DNA from: Farysia itapuensis
Taxonomy: Eukaryota; Basidiomycota; Ustilaginomycetes; Ustilaginales; Ustilaginaceae
Assembly (NCBI GenBank): GCA_023212645.1
Contig: JALBYC010000017.1
Coordinates: 62,001 to 126,000, forward strand
Length of the DNA: 64,000 nt
Reading direction: 5' to 3'
The notes beneath the pieces were generated by a model. It saw only the letters and a list, made by a program, of their open reading frames with translations, had not been told where the DNA came from and did not search any database. This document shows positions 53,901-64,000 of the stretch, one piece after another (position 1 is the stretch's first letter; every line of letters starts with the position of its first letter). The position numbers were made by a program, and so were the translations under genes.

Positions 53901-56900
53901 TCTTGAGGCGCCGGCTTGGGCTCGTAGCGAGAGCGGCGCTGATCTCGTGCCGAAGACGATCACAGAAAGCACCGAGCACTGCAAACATTGTGTCTTGGTC
54001 CATGTCCATAGTGATTGTGACATCGTCCAGGCGCAATACCGTGCCGGACCAAGCTGGCGGAGGGACGTCGCCTTGCAGAAGCAGGTCTGGCAACGAAACC
54101 AATTTGCTCAGGCATCCGTCCTGCAGCAAAGGAGCCCCAAGATTTATAGAGACGCCAGCTTGGACTTTACTGATATCAAAATCAACGCGAATCCCCTGGA
54201 AATCGTCCCACTGTTCAGCATCGGGATGAATGTCGACATCCCGCTTCGCCGCCCGATCCGGGAACTGCTGTTGAGGTTGATGAGTCTGTGGGCTATTTCG
54301 CAGATGATCAGCATACGGTGACCTCGTGCTTATATCGCCGGAAAATTCCCTGACCGCAGCGCCATTCGGCGACTGCAAACCAGCGAATCTATCTGATGGT
54401 ACCGGTTTGCGAGGCTGCGCAAGCCTTGCCTGCACTGCTACTGCAGCAGCAGGCTGTTCGTCGGAGAGCTGGTGCTCGAGCAGCGCGAAGTTGTACTCCG
54501 AGTCGCCGTGCTCTTCACCTCTTTTGCTCGGATTGCGCGCGAAGAGCACGTCATCGGAACACAGATCGAGCCTGGGACGTGTTCTAGGCCGCACTATGGG
54601 AGGATTAGCAGGCGCTATAAAAGGGCCGAGGTAATGCCGTTTCGTCTGCCCGATACGTGGGTCAGTCTTGCGCTTTTTCGTGGATCGTGCTTGGCCCGAT
54701 TCTTCAGGTGGCTTCGTTCTACGCACGTTGTTGTCCTTTTCTTGTAGCACATTGGGAATGCTCCGGTCATACTGCGCCGTTGAAGACACAAAGCCGTCGA
54801 GACGCTCTTGCCATGACGCTTGGGCTACTTTCTTCCGCGGCTTATCACTGTTCTGGACGCGTCGACCCGTCGTGCGACTCAGCATTCGATCTATAGCATC
54901 TCGTTCGCGATGTGCGGCATAGGTTGAGTGTGGGTCGGCGGTCCACCATGTAGCATGGTCACTTTCCGAGGCAAAGTCGTCAACTTCTACCACTGAATAT
55001 GACGAAGCAGAATCCGAATCGGGATCGAGAAGCAAAGCGTCGGGGCTAGTCAAGCTGTTGTGCCGTCGGAGCCTTTTTCGAGTCTGTCCAGGTCTCAGTT
55101 CGCCAGCTGCCTCTTGAGGACTAGTCGTCGGCGTCTCTCCAGTCGCTCGAGTCGATGTGATGGTGACGTCCCCTGCTGTCGCGCTACGGTCAGTATGAAC
55201 GGAAGACGCAGAAGAAATGTGCCCATCCGAGTGATAGCGTTTTCCGTGTCGCATCGCTCGAAGATCACGGATGTGTTTTCTAGCCATGCCCGCCGGCATC
55301 ATTTTCTTGAGTTGACGGAAGCGACGCTCATAGTCTGTGCTGTCATCAGATGAGCCGTCTCCAGACCATCGACTTCGGCGAGGTTTGGCCTTTGGCACTG
55401 GATCGTGCGCTGGTCTTTCATCCTCAGATGATTCCACCGCAACGGGCGAGTCATCGCCGTAGCTATGGCTGATTCGTCTAGAAGGCGAGTTGGCTATCAA
55501 TCGGCGCTTGCGACGAGCAGTCGCGATCTCGGCGGAATCTGAGTCCGAAGACGAAATAAGTGGTGGAATCCGCTCTTTCTCATTCGGCATGGGACGAAGA
55601 GACCTGTAAGTCTTCAATCTCTCGATGCTGCTTTCCCCAGCCGGTTGTCTGAGGTGGTGATCGAAGGCACTTGGCTGTGTAGGGGGCGCAGGAGTTGGTG
55701 TAGCAGGCAAGTCGAGGCGGACTGCAGCATTCCGGTCAGTCGCTGGACGTGTAGATGAACTTTGTGCAGCACGCAGACGTGGCGAGAATTGAGAAGGATC
55801 GAGCATGGCTTCTTCTGGATCCGCCTCGGAGCTTGGGCCAGAGCTATCGACTAACCATTGACTCTGTGATTCCGATTGCTGTAGCGGTCCACCGGCGGCT
55901 CGTGCCTTTGCCTCCTCTTCTGCGATGCGTCTTCTCTCTTGGCGATGCCATTCTCGCTGACTGACGACAGCGTCCTGCCAATCGTTGCGAATGAGGGCAC
56001 GCTGATATTTTAATGCTTCTAAGGTATAAGGGTTGAGTTGCGCGGCTTTGCGCGCTCTGAGCTGACGCTGAGGCGGTGTAGGAGGGAGTGCTGCGGCCAA
56101 GCGAGCTGCCGCTTCATCCGTCATTTCATGCATATTTGCTGGCGGAGGTGGAGGCGAGTTTGACGCCCGAGGCGAGGCATGTCGAGACGACGGCACAGGC
56201 CGAGGCGAGGCGTATCGAGATGAAGGCACAGACATTTCGAAGTCGTGTAGACGAGATGGACCTGCGACATTACGTTGAGGCATCTGCAAAGGTACTAGCG
56301 GGGGAGAAGAGGAAGGCGTCACGTCGTCTTGCCACTGTAGAGGCGCAGTATCTGGTTCGGAGGATGCTCTTGGAGATCGTGGTGTCGGAGAGCGAGCATG
56401 ATGGCTTCCTTGGGAACCGTTAGCCACAGGGGTAACAACGGTTTCTGTCATAGCAGCCTCATCCTGCTGACTAAATGTCGACTGAATTGCGCTTTCTGAG
56501 TTCTGTCGAGATCTTGGCGTCTGTGGGAGAAGGGCATATTGCAGCTGTTCCGATGAGAATGTCAGTGACTGCGTTTGGCTGGTGTCTGGGAGCGGCTCAG
56601 ATGCAGTCAGCTCCCTGAGTCCTGTGTCAAAATCATTTTGGCCAGCTATGCGGGATCGGTCGTCTGCTGTCTGCGACGTAGAGATCCTTATTGATTTTGG
56701 ATTGCCAATGGGCAGAACAAGCTCGTCGACGTCCTGGCTCTCGTCTGTCCTGACTGAAGTCTGACTGAGGCTGAGTAGTTGCGAGAAGGTATTGTTCGAC
56801 AGCAGAAGCGGGCCAGGCACAGACTCATCGTCCGAGTTGGCCACAAAGTCGAGGCCTTCATCCGTCTGGATGGCTCCTGCATGGATCGTGGCACTGTCGA

Positions 56901-56907
56901 CCTGCAT
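50959..56907 (-). CDS. Mms22/Mus7-like DNA-repair protein
   Basis: Mms22/Mus7 is the substrate adaptor of the Rtt101/Cul8-Mms1 ubiquitin ligase that rescues stalled replication forks. The 1982-aa product is one exon. An acidic N-terminal half has phospho-type SD/SP motifs. The family block RQLRARKAAQLNPYTLEALK followed by YQRALIRNDWQ lies at about 283-315. A second motif RPRLDLCSDDVLFAR occurs at about 800. The C-terminal ~1100 residues are helical and match the Mus7 repeat region by composition. Two tandem direct repeats are visible: SSRYASPRP/SSRHASPRA near residue 235 (56180-56230), and DRGSDDSDRGSDES (nt 53445-53485). It is convergent with the NEPRO-like gene (34 bp). Confidence 0.8.
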   Translation of the reverse strand: MQVDSATIHAGAIQTDEGLDFVANSDDESVPGPLLLSNNTFSQLLSLSQTSVRTDESQDVDELVLPIGNPKSIRISTSQTADDRSRIAGQNDFDTGLRELTASEPLPDTSQTQSLTFSSEQLQYALLPQTPRSRQNSESAIQSTFSQQDEAAMTETVVTPVANGSQGSHHARSPTPRSPRASSEPDTAPLQWQDDVTPSSSPPLVPLQMPQRNVAGPSRLHDFEMSVPSSRYASPRPVPSSRHASPRASNSPPPPPANMHEMTDEAAARLAAALPPTPPQRQLRARKAAQLNPYTLEALKYQRALIRNDWQDAVVSQREWHRQERRRIAEEEAKARAAGGPLQQSESQSQWLVDSSGPSSEADPEEAMLDPSQFSPRLRAAQSSSTRPATDRNAAVRLDLPATPTPAPPTQPSAFDHHLRQPAGESSIERLKTYRSLRPMPNEKERIPPLISSSDSDSAEIATARRKRRLIANSPSRRISHSYGDDSPVAVESSEDERPAHDPVPKAKPRRSRWSGDGSSDDSTDYERRFRQLKKMMPAGMARKHIRDLRAMRHGKRYHSDGHISSASSVHTDRSATAGDVTITSTRATGETPTTSPQEAAGELRPGQTRKRLRRHNSLTSPDALLLDPDSDSASSYSVVEVDDFASESDHATWWTADPHSTYAAHRERDAIDRMLSRTTGRRVQNSDKPRKKVAQASWQERLDGFVSSTAQYDRSIPNVLQEKDNNVRRTKPPEESGQARSTKKRKTDPRIGQTKRHYLGPFIAPANPPIVRPRTRPRLDLCSDDVLFARNPSKRGEEHGDSEYNFALLEHQLSDEQPAAAVAVQARLAQPRKPVPSDRFAGLQSPNGAAVREFSGDISTRSPYADHLRNSPQTHQPQQQFPDRAAKRDVDIHPDAEQWDDFQGIRVDFDISKVQAGVSINLGAPLLQDGCLSKLVSLPDLLLQGDVPPPAWSGTVLRLDDVTITMDMDQDTMFAVLGAFCDRLRHEISAALATSPSRRLKTVLSDTRLFLCCWLMRQDTLSWKESTADTFHAYRGILSRIDTLQASLLTTIPSAQMKDVSLQLCWLRFELCWRALAISDAHPSNALETEAPTVEELLVFSRTLMSVLLYHGLHKSVRSMQRASTLDLEANEQDSTPDEDSDRGSDDSDRGSDESASMWIGLIHLLTSFERSRGIVDGNLFWSQFELAFVKWDKTLLRKESLVRAESLWYCLFGLMALSHFSETGESKAVPYLRQSWNLVVRALACVRLRLEEQVEAKMTWHSLAKRDSYIRILLERACLLTLEWQWSMEGSDAALARIFDIFNSHKLSDLPTESDHDFPAFLREFDVRRLDLVDPRGGEGLREPCFQLFVKLLARAGFENRVSAKDEREGDRRVARLFSRMTPVRVMPFTRANVPTSSERSVLFNHYAVVMLFLHLVPSSASQRLRQIQSFLPSLSNADFLSQVTCIRAMMYAAVLFRHHRMDVAPVTKWFGETMTTLLQEYNELEKATGLYDRQQQRSRAQKGEDADEATVPRMAPVFANAPARQASVQRQQEVTRLLVTALRSTQHVIRHADLKKDECSKARLPDLHLLHPSWTKHLLEAQLAIEPLIGQEALKCIQTFLLARIAALAPSSHHDDKTAQEQSQDSFGDLFEADDEFDFEDPMLAKLLDGQPSVDVGNVSMSTDVLASVERQWDREFSQYVKETISPSLFHLLSNIYHPDRRSQQDVFTLGVTERITDQRFDTASTTAGGARSRMAMLMKVAERRKYLELVVDCWAGCGHVLVANGLREWSSYLGFGNESWKRIDDPIGRRDVGLRFLQNVLSLDPKTAVMREYESEYVTIWIQTAIARVLSIQDVFTTALLAHGSSGKLLGGLTQRWKGALAIAPGAEASIPQLDLEVFPRIRGQLLATTFEWLLQLSGVAGNASTVYSALSALLSSLRVYVEDTPTGDAAASAYTRFCQHILATLHTHIHASSVFNAIRHEYESTLAVISKRLPTDL

Positions 56908-57144
56908 ACCAGCATGTCGAGCTGTAGTGTAGTCTGTGGCTCAAGACGAAGGACCGTGGTGTAGCGAAAGTCACATTTGAGTGTTACATTTACGCGACGC
57001 GCCCTTGTTCGAAGTGAGATCGGGCAAAGAAATCGGGGAAGATCATCCTTGCACGTGATTGTGGAGGTCAGGCAAAGATCCGTGCACTCGGACTTTAGTA
57101 TGAATCATTGGCTTCCGATTCCTTCATCCTTCCACACCAACATC

Positions 57145-57828
57145 ATGATTCGCACTACTCTGACCCGCTCCACTGGCGTCTTCAAGGCCGCTAGCTCCCG
57201 CAGCGCGTTTGCTGCGCCTGTGGCCCTGCGTAGCAAGCACACTCTGCCAGACCTGCCCTACGACTATGGCGCGCTCGAACCCGCCATCTCGGCCCAGATC
57301 ATGGAGGTGCACCACAGCAAACACCACCAGACCTATGTAACCGGTCTCAACCAGGCTGAAGAGTCGCTCCAGGAAGCTCTCAAGAAGCAAGACGTCAAGA
57401 GCGCCATCGCCCTCCAGAAGGCTATCAACTTCAACGGCGGTGGCCACATCAACCACTCTCTCTTCTGGGAGAACCTCGCTCCTGCCAAGAACGGCGGAGG
57501 CGAGCTCTCCTCGGGCCCACTCAAGGATGCCATTGACCGCGACTTTGGCGGTCTCGACCAGTTTAAGCAAAAGTTCAACAGCCAGATTGCTGCCATTCAG
57601 GGCTCCGGCTGGGGTTGGCTCGGATACAACCCGCAGACCAAAAAGCTCGACATCGTCACCACCGCCAACCAGGATCCCCTGCTCTCTCATGTACCCCTGA
57701 TCGGTGTAGATGCGTGGGAACACAGCTGGTACCTCCAGTATAAGAACGTAAAGGCAGACTACTTCAAGGCTATCTGGGACGTCATCAACTTCAAGAAGGC
57801 AGAAGAGCGACTCCAGAAAGCTCAGTAA
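57145..57828 (+). CDS. SOD2: mitochondrial manganese superoxide dismutase
   Basis: SOD2 converts superoxide to oxygen and hydrogen peroxide in the matrix. The 227-aa product has a presequence of about 30 residues ending LRS before [20 protein letters not shown]. Metal ligands are His56 ([10 protein letters not shown]), His104 ([10 protein letters not shown]), Asp189 and His193 ([12 protein letters not shown]). [11 protein letters not shown] and NQDPLL are Mn/Fe-SOD motifs. An in-frame ATG at 57100 (MNHWLP) would give a longer leader; 57145 is preferred because [15 protein letters not shown] is an amphipathic basic presequence. Upstream is the divergent Mms22-like start. Confidence 0.97.
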   Translation: MIRTTLTRSTGVFKAASSRSAFAAPVALRSKHTLPDLPYDYGALEPAISAQIMEVHHSKHHQTYVTGLNQAEESLQEALKKQDVKSAIALQKAINFNGGGHINHSLFWENLAPAKNGGGELSSGPLKDAIDRDFGGLDQFKQKFNSQIAAIQGSGWGWLGYNPQTKKLDIVTTANQDPLLSHVPLIGVDAWEHSWYLQYKNVKADYFKAIWDVINFKKAEERLQKAQ

Positions 57829-57884
57829 TCTCCGTTTAGGATCATCCTCATCACTTAATTGATTGCTCAGGTATACTCTGTGCG

Positions 57885-59423
57885 TTAGAATTGCAGTTTT
57901 GGGTCTGCAGTGGTGCTGGGACTATCGGTGCCCCATTGCATGCTGAAAGCAAGGGCGATGAGAGCCGCTTCTTTGCGCCTTTTGTCTGGGTCAGAGATGG
58001 TGCGGACGCGTTGGGCGTGCCATTGCAGTTGGTGCAGCTGCGCGCCCAGATCGTGTGCCTCTTCCTTTTGCGAAGATGCGGAGTGAGAGCCAAACAAGGT
58101 GTTTTGCATGGATGCGATCTCAGACTCGTCTGGGAACAAGTCGTCGTCCTTGTCATTGGTGGTCGACGCGGGTTCTGCGGACTGGAACGGGAGGAAATCG
58201 TCAAAGTTGTTGTCAAATACGACTGCAGCGTCAGTCCTGCCAGCAGCACCGGCCTGGAATGCAGATGATGCGTTGGCTGGCCAAGATGGATCTTCTGACT
58301 CTAGAAACGCTTCCAGCTCGGCCAGGTCAGTGAGATTACCGCGTGAAGACAGAAACAATTTGGCCAACTGTTCGTCCAAATCCCCTGGCGCAGAGTGGTT
58401 GCTCCCTACGACAGGCAAATCTGGTAGAGCGGGTTCGGCTTTGCTCGCCGCAGGTTCAGCTTCGCTGTCCTCCTCTTCGTCGCTTTCTTCGCCACGATCA
58501 AGTGTATTTGAAAACCCGCGGCTTGAGAATGGCAGACCAGGTGTGCCGGACGCAGCGCCGGCGCGAGCAGCAGCATGGTGATTTTCTTTACGAATAAGAC
58601 CGCTCCACATGTAGTTCTGTAGAGCTTCTCGGATTCGTTCTACGCCGTCCTGTTCCACGCCTTGATCTTCGTCGTCGGCGCTGTCAGTGTCCGTGCTGAG
58701 ATCGTCATCATCGTCAATCGCGATGAATTCCCAACCAGCATCAGAGTACAGAGTAGCAAGGTCAGATATGGACGGAGCAGCTGAAGCTGGTTGCCTTGAT
58801 GTTGCAGCCTCAAATTCTGTCCGGACCTGCGCGCTGGAGGACGAGAAAGACGATACTCCGGCGACGATGCTGATCTCGGCTTCGAAGCCGGACGCTATGG
58901 ACTCTTCCATCTGCTGCACGTTGCGTCGATGATCTTCCAAAGATTTACTTCGGTCCACCAAGACGACGTATGCGGGAATGTCAGCTAACACCAGGGACGC
59001 ACGAGGCGAGGTGCTTGACTGTGTCTCTGATACCGAAAGCAGCTCGGGCCGTAAGGCTTTGAGGGTGACGTCCACGTCATAGTATCGATTCGAGATGTGC
59101 CATGGCACTTGCACGTACCATGGGCATTGGCTGTTGCTTGTCTGTGGAGCGGTATAGGTGAAAGAACTGGCCCCTTGTTCTTCCCCCTCGTCGCTGTCTC
59201 TGTGTAGACTGGGTTGAGTAGCTGCGGAAGTGGAGCCCTGTGCAATGGCGTGAACGAGGTTGGATGCGGCAGTGCGCAAGAATGTCAACGATCGATTGGT
59301 TCCGGCAGCTTCGACCGGGATGACTGCGATGGTGTTGAGCTTGTCGCCCGCTGTAAGCGTTGAAGTTGCTACCGGCATGATGGTGGCAGCTGTCGGCGGG
59401 AAAGGGTCCAAGCCCGATGACAT
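57885..59423 (-). CDS. adaptin-binding protein p34/Irc6 family
   Basis: These proteins bind AP-1/AP-2 adaptors and assist their assembly (AAGAB in human, Irc6 in yeast). The 512-aa product has an N-terminal Rossmann-like domain (LNTIAVIPVEAAGTNRSLTF, VLADIPAYVVLVDRSKSLED), a linker, and the hallmark GWEFIAIDDDDD followed by an acidic tract. The next block is VERIREALQNYMWSGLIRKE. The C-terminal helical part (LAKLFLSSRGNLTDLAELEA) with MQNTLFG is also family-like. The ATG at 59423 is used; the frame upstream begins with TTG. An AP beta adaptin is encoded 1.7 kb downstream on the same strand. Confidence 0.83.
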   Translation of the reverse strand: MSSGLDPFPPTAATIMPVATSTLTAGDKLNTIAVIPVEAAGTNRSLTFLRTAASNLVHAIAQGSTSAATQPSLHRDSDEGEEQGASSFTYTAPQTSNSQCPWYVQVPWHISNRYYDVDVTLKALRPELLSVSETQSSTSPRASLVLADIPAYVVLVDRSKSLEDHRRNVQQMEESIASGFEAEISIVAGVSSFSSSSAQVRTEFEAATSRQPASAAPSISDLATLYSDAGWEFIAIDDDDDLSTDTDSADDEDQGVEQDGVERIREALQNYMWSGLIRKENHHAAARAGAASGTPGLPFSSRGFSNTLDRGEESDEEEDSEAEPAASKAEPALPDLPVVGSNHSAPGDLDEQLAKLFLSSRGNLTDLAELEAFLESEDPSWPANASSAFQAGAAGRTDAAVVFDNNFDDFLPFQSAEPASTTNDKDDDLFPDESEIASMQNTLFGSHSASSQKEEAHDLGAQLHQLQWHAQRVRTISDPDKRRKEAALIALAFSMQWGTDSPSTTADPKLQF

Positions 59424-59543
59424 TGGGCGCAAAATCGGGGAGAAAGAGGGAAAGATCCGGAAGACGGGCGAAAAAAAGTTGGTGTTGGGCGATCATGCAG
59501 AACCGCCTTTTCTTCCTGATCCACCACCCAGTCGACTCCAAGT

Positions 59544-60992
59544 ATGGCATCATTCGAGAGCTGGCAGTCGCCCTTGTCGGCGCGGTATGCGTCCAAAGAA
59601 ATGTCAGGCCTGTTCTCCAACGCCACGCGCTTCTCGACCTGGCGTCAGCTCTGGCTGAACCTCGCCATTGCTGAGCGCGAGATGGGCCTCGATATTCCCG
59701 AAGACGCCATTGAGCAGATGCGTAACAATCTCACCCTCAACCCGGAGCAGATGGCACTCGCCGCCGAGGAGGAGAAGAAACGCAGACACGACGTCATGGC
59801 CCACGTGCATGTCTTTGGTCTAGTCGCGCCGAAAGCCGCCGGATTCATTCACCTTGGCGCTACATCGTGCTACGTCACGGACAATGCAGACCTGATCTTT
59901 CTGCGTCAAGGGCTGGACCTCTTGCTGCCCAAATTAGCGCTGGTAATCCATCGCCTTGCAGCGTTTGCCGAGACATACAAGGCTCTGCCCACGCTTGGAT
60001 TTACGCATATGCAGCCGGCACAGCTGACGACTGTCGGCAAACGAGCCACGCTCTGGATTCAGGAACTCTTGTGGGATCTGCGAAACATCCAGCGCGCGCG
60101 CGATGACCTCGGCTTCCGCGGCGTCAAGGGTACTACCGGTACGCAGGCTTCCTTCTTGGCACTCTTTGACGGTGATCATGCCAAAGTGGAAGCGCTGGAC
60201 GAGCGGGTGACTGAGTTGTGTGGCTTTCCATTTGCCATGCCCGTCACCGGTCAGACCTACTCGCGCAAGATCGACATTGACGTGCTCAACAGTCTCTCGT
60301 CCTTCTCCGCCTCTGCACTCAAGATGGCGACCGACATCCGTCTGCTCTGCCACTTGAAAGAGATCGAGGAGCCGTTTGAAAAGGACCAGATTGGGTCTTC
60401 GGCCATGGCCTACAAGCGCAACCCTATGCGGTCCGAACGAGTCTGTGGCTTGGCTCGCTGGCTTGGCAACGCCGTCAACTCGGCGCGTGAGACTGCCGGC
60501 TCGCAGTGGATGGAACGCACACTGGACGACTCGGCCAACCGCCGACTGTCCATTCCAGAAGCCTTCCTCACTGCAGACGTCATCCTCACCATCCTGCAAA
60601 ACGTTTCCGAAGGTCTCGTCGTCTACCCTGCCATTATCGCTCGTCGAATTCAGGGAGAATTGCCGTTTATGGCGACCGAAAACGTCATTATGGCCATGGT
60701 ACGTGCGGGAGGCGATCGTCAGGAATGCCACGAACGCATCAGAGTTCTCTCACACCAAGCCGCTGCGCAGGTCAAAGAGCACGGTCTGGACAACGACCTC
60801 ATCGCCCGCATTCAGGCAGACCCTTACTTTGCCCCCATCATCCCACAGATGGACGCCCTCCTCGACCCGGCTTCCTTCACAGGTCGCGCTGAACAGCAGG
60901 TCGACAGCTTCTTGGCAAAATGGGTACAACCCGCCCTCGCACCTTACCAGAAATCCCTCCTCAGCGCCGGCAAAGCCGAACTCTCGGTCTGA
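59544..60992 (+). CDS. ADE13: adenylosuccinate lyase
   Basis: The enzyme cleaves SAICAR and adenylosuccinate, releasing fumarate, at two steps of purine synthesis. The 482-aa product is one exon starting [20 protein letters not shown]. Signature motifs: [17 protein letters not shown] (about 100-116), [27 protein letters not shown], and [10 protein letters not shown] at 285-294 with the catalytic serine region (Pro of the usual SSxMPYKRNP is Ala here). Length matches the eukaryotic enzyme. The convergent beta-adaptin gene ends 91 bp away. Confidence 0.97.
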   Translation: MASFESWQSPLSARYASKEMSGLFSNATRFSTWRQLWLNLAIAEREMGLDIPEDAIEQMRNNLTLNPEQMALAAEEEKKRRHDVMAHVHVFGLVAPKAAGFIHLGATSCYVTDNADLIFLRQGLDLLLPKLALVIHRLAAFAETYKALPTLGFTHMQPAQLTTVGKRATLWIQELLWDLRNIQRARDDLGFRGVKGTTGTQASFLALFDGDHAKVEALDERVTELCGFPFAMPVTGQTYSRKIDIDVLNSLSSFSASALKMATDIRLLCHLKEIEEPFEKDQIGSSAMAYKRNPMRSERVCGLARWLGNAVNSARETAGSQWMERTLDDSANRRLSIPEAFLTADVILTILQNVSEGLVVYPAIIARRIQGELPFMATENVIMAMVRAGGDRQECHERIRVLSHQAAAQVKEHGLDNDLIARIQADPYFAPIIPQMDALLDPASFTGRAEQQVDSFLAKWVQPALAPYQKSLLSAGKAELSV

Positions 60993-61083
60993 AACTCCTC
61001 TCAAGCAACACGTGTGTGTAGCATCATTCAAATGATTGTTATTATCCAGGTCTCGCATGCGGTGTGTGTGGGTAAGGGGTGGC

Positions 61084-63393
61084 TTAGAAGAGGCCTAGGA
61101 GATCGTCTTGCTGTGATGTTGGTGCTGGTGGTTTTGCGGATGGTATTGTGCGCGTAGATGCGGGTTTGGAAGTGGGGGACATGAGGGAATCGAAGCCGTT
61201 TGTGGGCGATAGCGGGGTAGAGAGTGCGTTGAGGGCTTGTGCGCCTGTCTGTGCGCCAGGCTGCTCCGCACCAGGTGCAGCGTCGAACAAACCGAGCAAG
61301 TCGTTCAGCCCACCACCACTGGCTGCTGCAGACGCCGGCGCATTGGATCTAGTCTGTCCTGACGGGGAAGAGATACTGGTGCCCATCATCAAGTCGTCCA
61401 GCCCAGCCAGAGCACCTAGTGCTCCCTTTCCGCCGCTACTCATCGCCGGCCCTGCACTGGACGAAGCTACCTCGTCGTCATCACCAAAGTCGAGAAGATT
61501 TTCGGACTTTTGTCCCTGCACCACAGTGGCGAGTGCTTTCTCGCGTGTGATGTCGTCTTCAGCACCGTCTTCGTCGGTGCGCACAGCCCGCATACCATCG
61601 GCACCCATACGTGAGTGTCCAATAAACGTGCTCGCCGGCTTGTGATACGCACTTGCCAAACTCGACAGCTCCGAAACCAGCTCGTCCAACAGCGCCGGCG
61701 ACACCGAGGTAAGTGGAATCGAAATCGGAGGACGCTCAGCCAGAATCACCGACCGCCCTGCATTCGTATCAGAAGACGACAGCAAGCGCCAGTAGATGAA
61801 TGCACGATCGCGAATGTCTGGAGAGTCGCATTCCTTTGTCGCTTTCTCCAGCACCTGCTGCACAATCTGCTGCGCCAGAGCAGAATCTGGTTTCTTGAGG
61901 AACGCTTTGACAATAGCTGTGAGTGTCTGGAACTGGACTTGATACGCCTCGTCTGTAAACGTTTCGAGAAAGTGATCCAGCAATTCCTCTGCATTCGAGA
62001 TTTTCTCGGCGTACTCGCCCAGAATCCAGATGAGTGACGCTTTCGCCTCTGGTTCGTCAAGCTCTTCCAGACTTGCACAGAGCGTCGGAATAATGCCTTC
62101 GTAGTTTCGAGGATACTTGCGGAAAATGTCTTTGATGACTACCACAGCTTCCTGTACGACATAACTGACTTTGGTCGCGATGAGGTCGAGCAGCACGTGG
62201 ACACATCGTTCGGCAGCAGCATCGATCTTGATCGCACACTGACCGATGGCGCGAACTGCACGTCGGACAAAGTCAACGTCTACTTCAGACGCGTACTCCT
62301 TGAGCTCGGACAAGAGCATATCTACGTTGCGCTCGTTTGCGAGCTTGATCATGATCTCGACCTTCTCCAGCTTGACGTAGCTTGGGTCGTTGTATTTGCA
62401 GAAGAAGACGCGCAGCTCGGACTGCAGAATGTCGGAGCGCTTTTGCAGCACGAGGTTGATGTTGCGCAGCGCAACCCACTGCACTTCGGGCGCTGACGAA
62501 ATCAAGGTGACGAGCGGCGGGGCCATCTTGCGAACGATCTGCTTGATCAAATCATCGTTATGGCGCACTTTGACCATGTGGATCAGAATGACTTTCACAG
62601 CTCCAAGCACTACACTGCCGTTTGCATGCTGGAATTGTGGCATGACACGTTCGCAGATATGCTCGGCCTCCTTTTCGTCTTTTGCGCGATAGCGGGCTAG
62701 TGAGTTGAGGATGGCAATTCGCCCCCACTCGGTGCATTCGTTGAGTGCAATCAGCAGCTTGGTCAAAATCTCAGAGTCGATGATGAACACGGCCGCCTGA
62801 CCCGACGAATCTGTTTCCGAGGCGGTTTGGTGAATATCTGTCAGGGCAGTCACGGCGTTTGCCACGACCATAGGATTGCTGTCGGCTACCATGTCCTTGA
62901 GCATGCCGACAAAGCCACGGTCGATGGCCAGCTCGGGCTTCAAGTCGTACAATTTGGCTACACAGATGGCTGCTGTTTTGCGCACGTATGGATTGTCGTC
63001 TCTTAGCCCCTTTTCGAGTGGATCTGAGAGGTAGTCGATGATCTTTTCCGCACGGAGACAACCCATGGTGCGAATGGCAAGCGCGCGAATGAGTGGGTTC
63101 GGATCTTCTGTATCCTTGACAAACGTGTTGACGGCAAGGATGACGAGCTCTGGCTGCGTCTTTGCATAGTTCATGAGGTAGAGATAGACGAGCTTCTTCT
63201 GCTCGATGTCTTCGGTCTGCATGTTTTTGAGTACGTCGGGAAAGAGACCGCTGACGTCTTTGCCGACAGTCATGTTGGCAATGACGCGCTTGATGGCATC
63301 CTTGCGCCTATCTCTATACTCGGAGTTGAGATCGGCACGCAACTCAAAGTTCTCGCCTTTGCGAGGAGCGTTGAAGAAGCGTGGCCTGCTCAT
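61084..63393 (-). CDS. AP-1/AP-2 beta adaptin
   Basis: This is a large subunit of a clathrin adaptor, probably AP-1 (trans-Golgi/endosome). The 769-aa product starts [20 protein letters not shown]. An Armadillo-type trunk covers about 15-560 ([88 protein letters not shown]). The hinge contains LLDFGDDDE and [10 protein letters not shown], which resemble clathrin-box motifs, and the protein ends QQDDLLGLF. The C-terminal ear domain of animal beta adaptins is absent. Subtype (AP-1 versus AP-2) is not resolved by eye. Confidence 0.9.
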   Translation of the reverse strand: MSRPRFFNAPRKGENFELRADLNSEYRDRRKDAIKRVIANMTVGKDVSGLFPDVLKNMQTEDIEQKKLVYLYLMNYAKTQPELVILAVNTFVKDTEDPNPLIRALAIRTMGCLRAEKIIDYLSDPLEKGLRDDNPYVRKTAAICVAKLYDLKPELAIDRGFVGMLKDMVADSNPMVVANAVTALTDIHQTASETDSSGQAAVFIIDSEILTKLLIALNECTEWGRIAILNSLARYRAKDEKEAEHICERVMPQFQHANGSVVLGAVKVILIHMVKVRHNDDLIKQIVRKMAPPLVTLISSAPEVQWVALRNINLVLQKRSDILQSELRVFFCKYNDPSYVKLEKVEIMIKLANERNVDMLLSELKEYASEVDVDFVRRAVRAIGQCAIKIDAAAERCVHVLLDLIATKVSYVVQEAVVVIKDIFRKYPRNYEGIIPTLCASLEELDEPEAKASLIWILGEYAEKISNAEELLDHFLETFTDEAYQVQFQTLTAIVKAFLKKPDSALAQQIVQQVLEKATKECDSPDIRDRAFIYWRLLSSSDTNAGRSVILAERPPISIPLTSVSPALLDELVSELSSLASAYHKPASTFIGHSRMGADGMRAVRTDEDGAEDDITREKALATVVQGQKSENLLDFGDDDEVASSSAGPAMSSGGKGALGALAGLDDLMMGTSISSPSGQTRSNAPASAAASGGGLNDLLGLFDAAPGAEQPGAQTGAQALNALSTPLSPTNGFDSLMSPTSKPASTRTIPSAKPPAPTSQQDDLLGLF

Positions 63394-63511
63394 ATTGGAG
63401 AGAGAGTGGGGAGTGAGAAGAAGGAAAGTGTTGATGTGGCCCATTCACCCGCCGCATTCAACACGCGACTCTCCTTTCGGATCCGAATTTCACTCACCTT
63501 CTTTTTCGTAA

Positions 63512-64000
<489 letters not shown>

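Overview
This window is nuclear DNA from a fungus, most likely a smut-type basidiomycete (Ustilaginales; inference). It is gene-dense and moderately GC-rich. Most genes are intronless, and the few introns are short, lie near gene ends and carry GTAAGT/GTGAGT/GTATGT donors and CTGAC-like branch points. One gene encodes a long TRF-like telomere protein with a central helical region and a C-terminal telobox Myb, an architecture reported in smut fungi (from memory). I see no transposase, phage, CRISPR or organellar sequence.

Layout. 0-4.6 kb: the 3' part of a Mei2-like RRM protein, then a divergent pair of predicted secreted proteins (a 131-aa six-cysteine protein and a 475-aa Kex2-type preproprotein), then an AT-rich island with inverted ends and one intron-bearing tRNA gene. 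4.6-12.4 kb: a short delta-COP lacking the usual C-terminal half, COX6, an RBM26/27-type RNA-binding protein, ribosomal protein eL20 and a UBE2S-type E2, then a 1.5-kb stretch with no gene. 12.4-20 kb: an unknown 733-aa protein, WDR70 and a VHS-GAT protein. 20-27.6 kb: LYRM2, Rab5, NIF3, ERV41, AC40 (RPC40) and otubain. 27.7-35 kb: a 1493-aa Zn2Cys6 regulator and dihydrolipoamide dehydrogenase. 35-50 kb: an FBXO31-like F-box protein, an amino-acid permease, the TRF-like protein, OXA1 and a C2/MUN-domain protein. 50-64 kb: a NEPRO/RMP1-like protein, a giant Mms22/Mus7-like repair protein, MnSOD, an adaptin-binding p34/Irc6 protein, adenylosuccinate lyase, an AP-1/2 beta adaptin and the first exon of DIM1.

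The genes are mostly unrelated housekeeping genes. Functional themes recur by chance or loose clustering: vesicle traffic (delta-COP, VHS-GAT, Rab5, ERV41, Irc6, beta adaptin), mitochondria (COX6, LYRM2, LPD1, OXA1, SOD2), and chromosome maintenance (TRF-like, Mms22-like, WDR70). The least explained material is the secreted pair at 1.2-3.7 kb, the AT-rich island at 3.8-4.0 kb, the truncated delta-COP, and a telomere-repeat-like 12-mer that occurs at similar distances upstream of both the permease and the telomere-binding protein genes.
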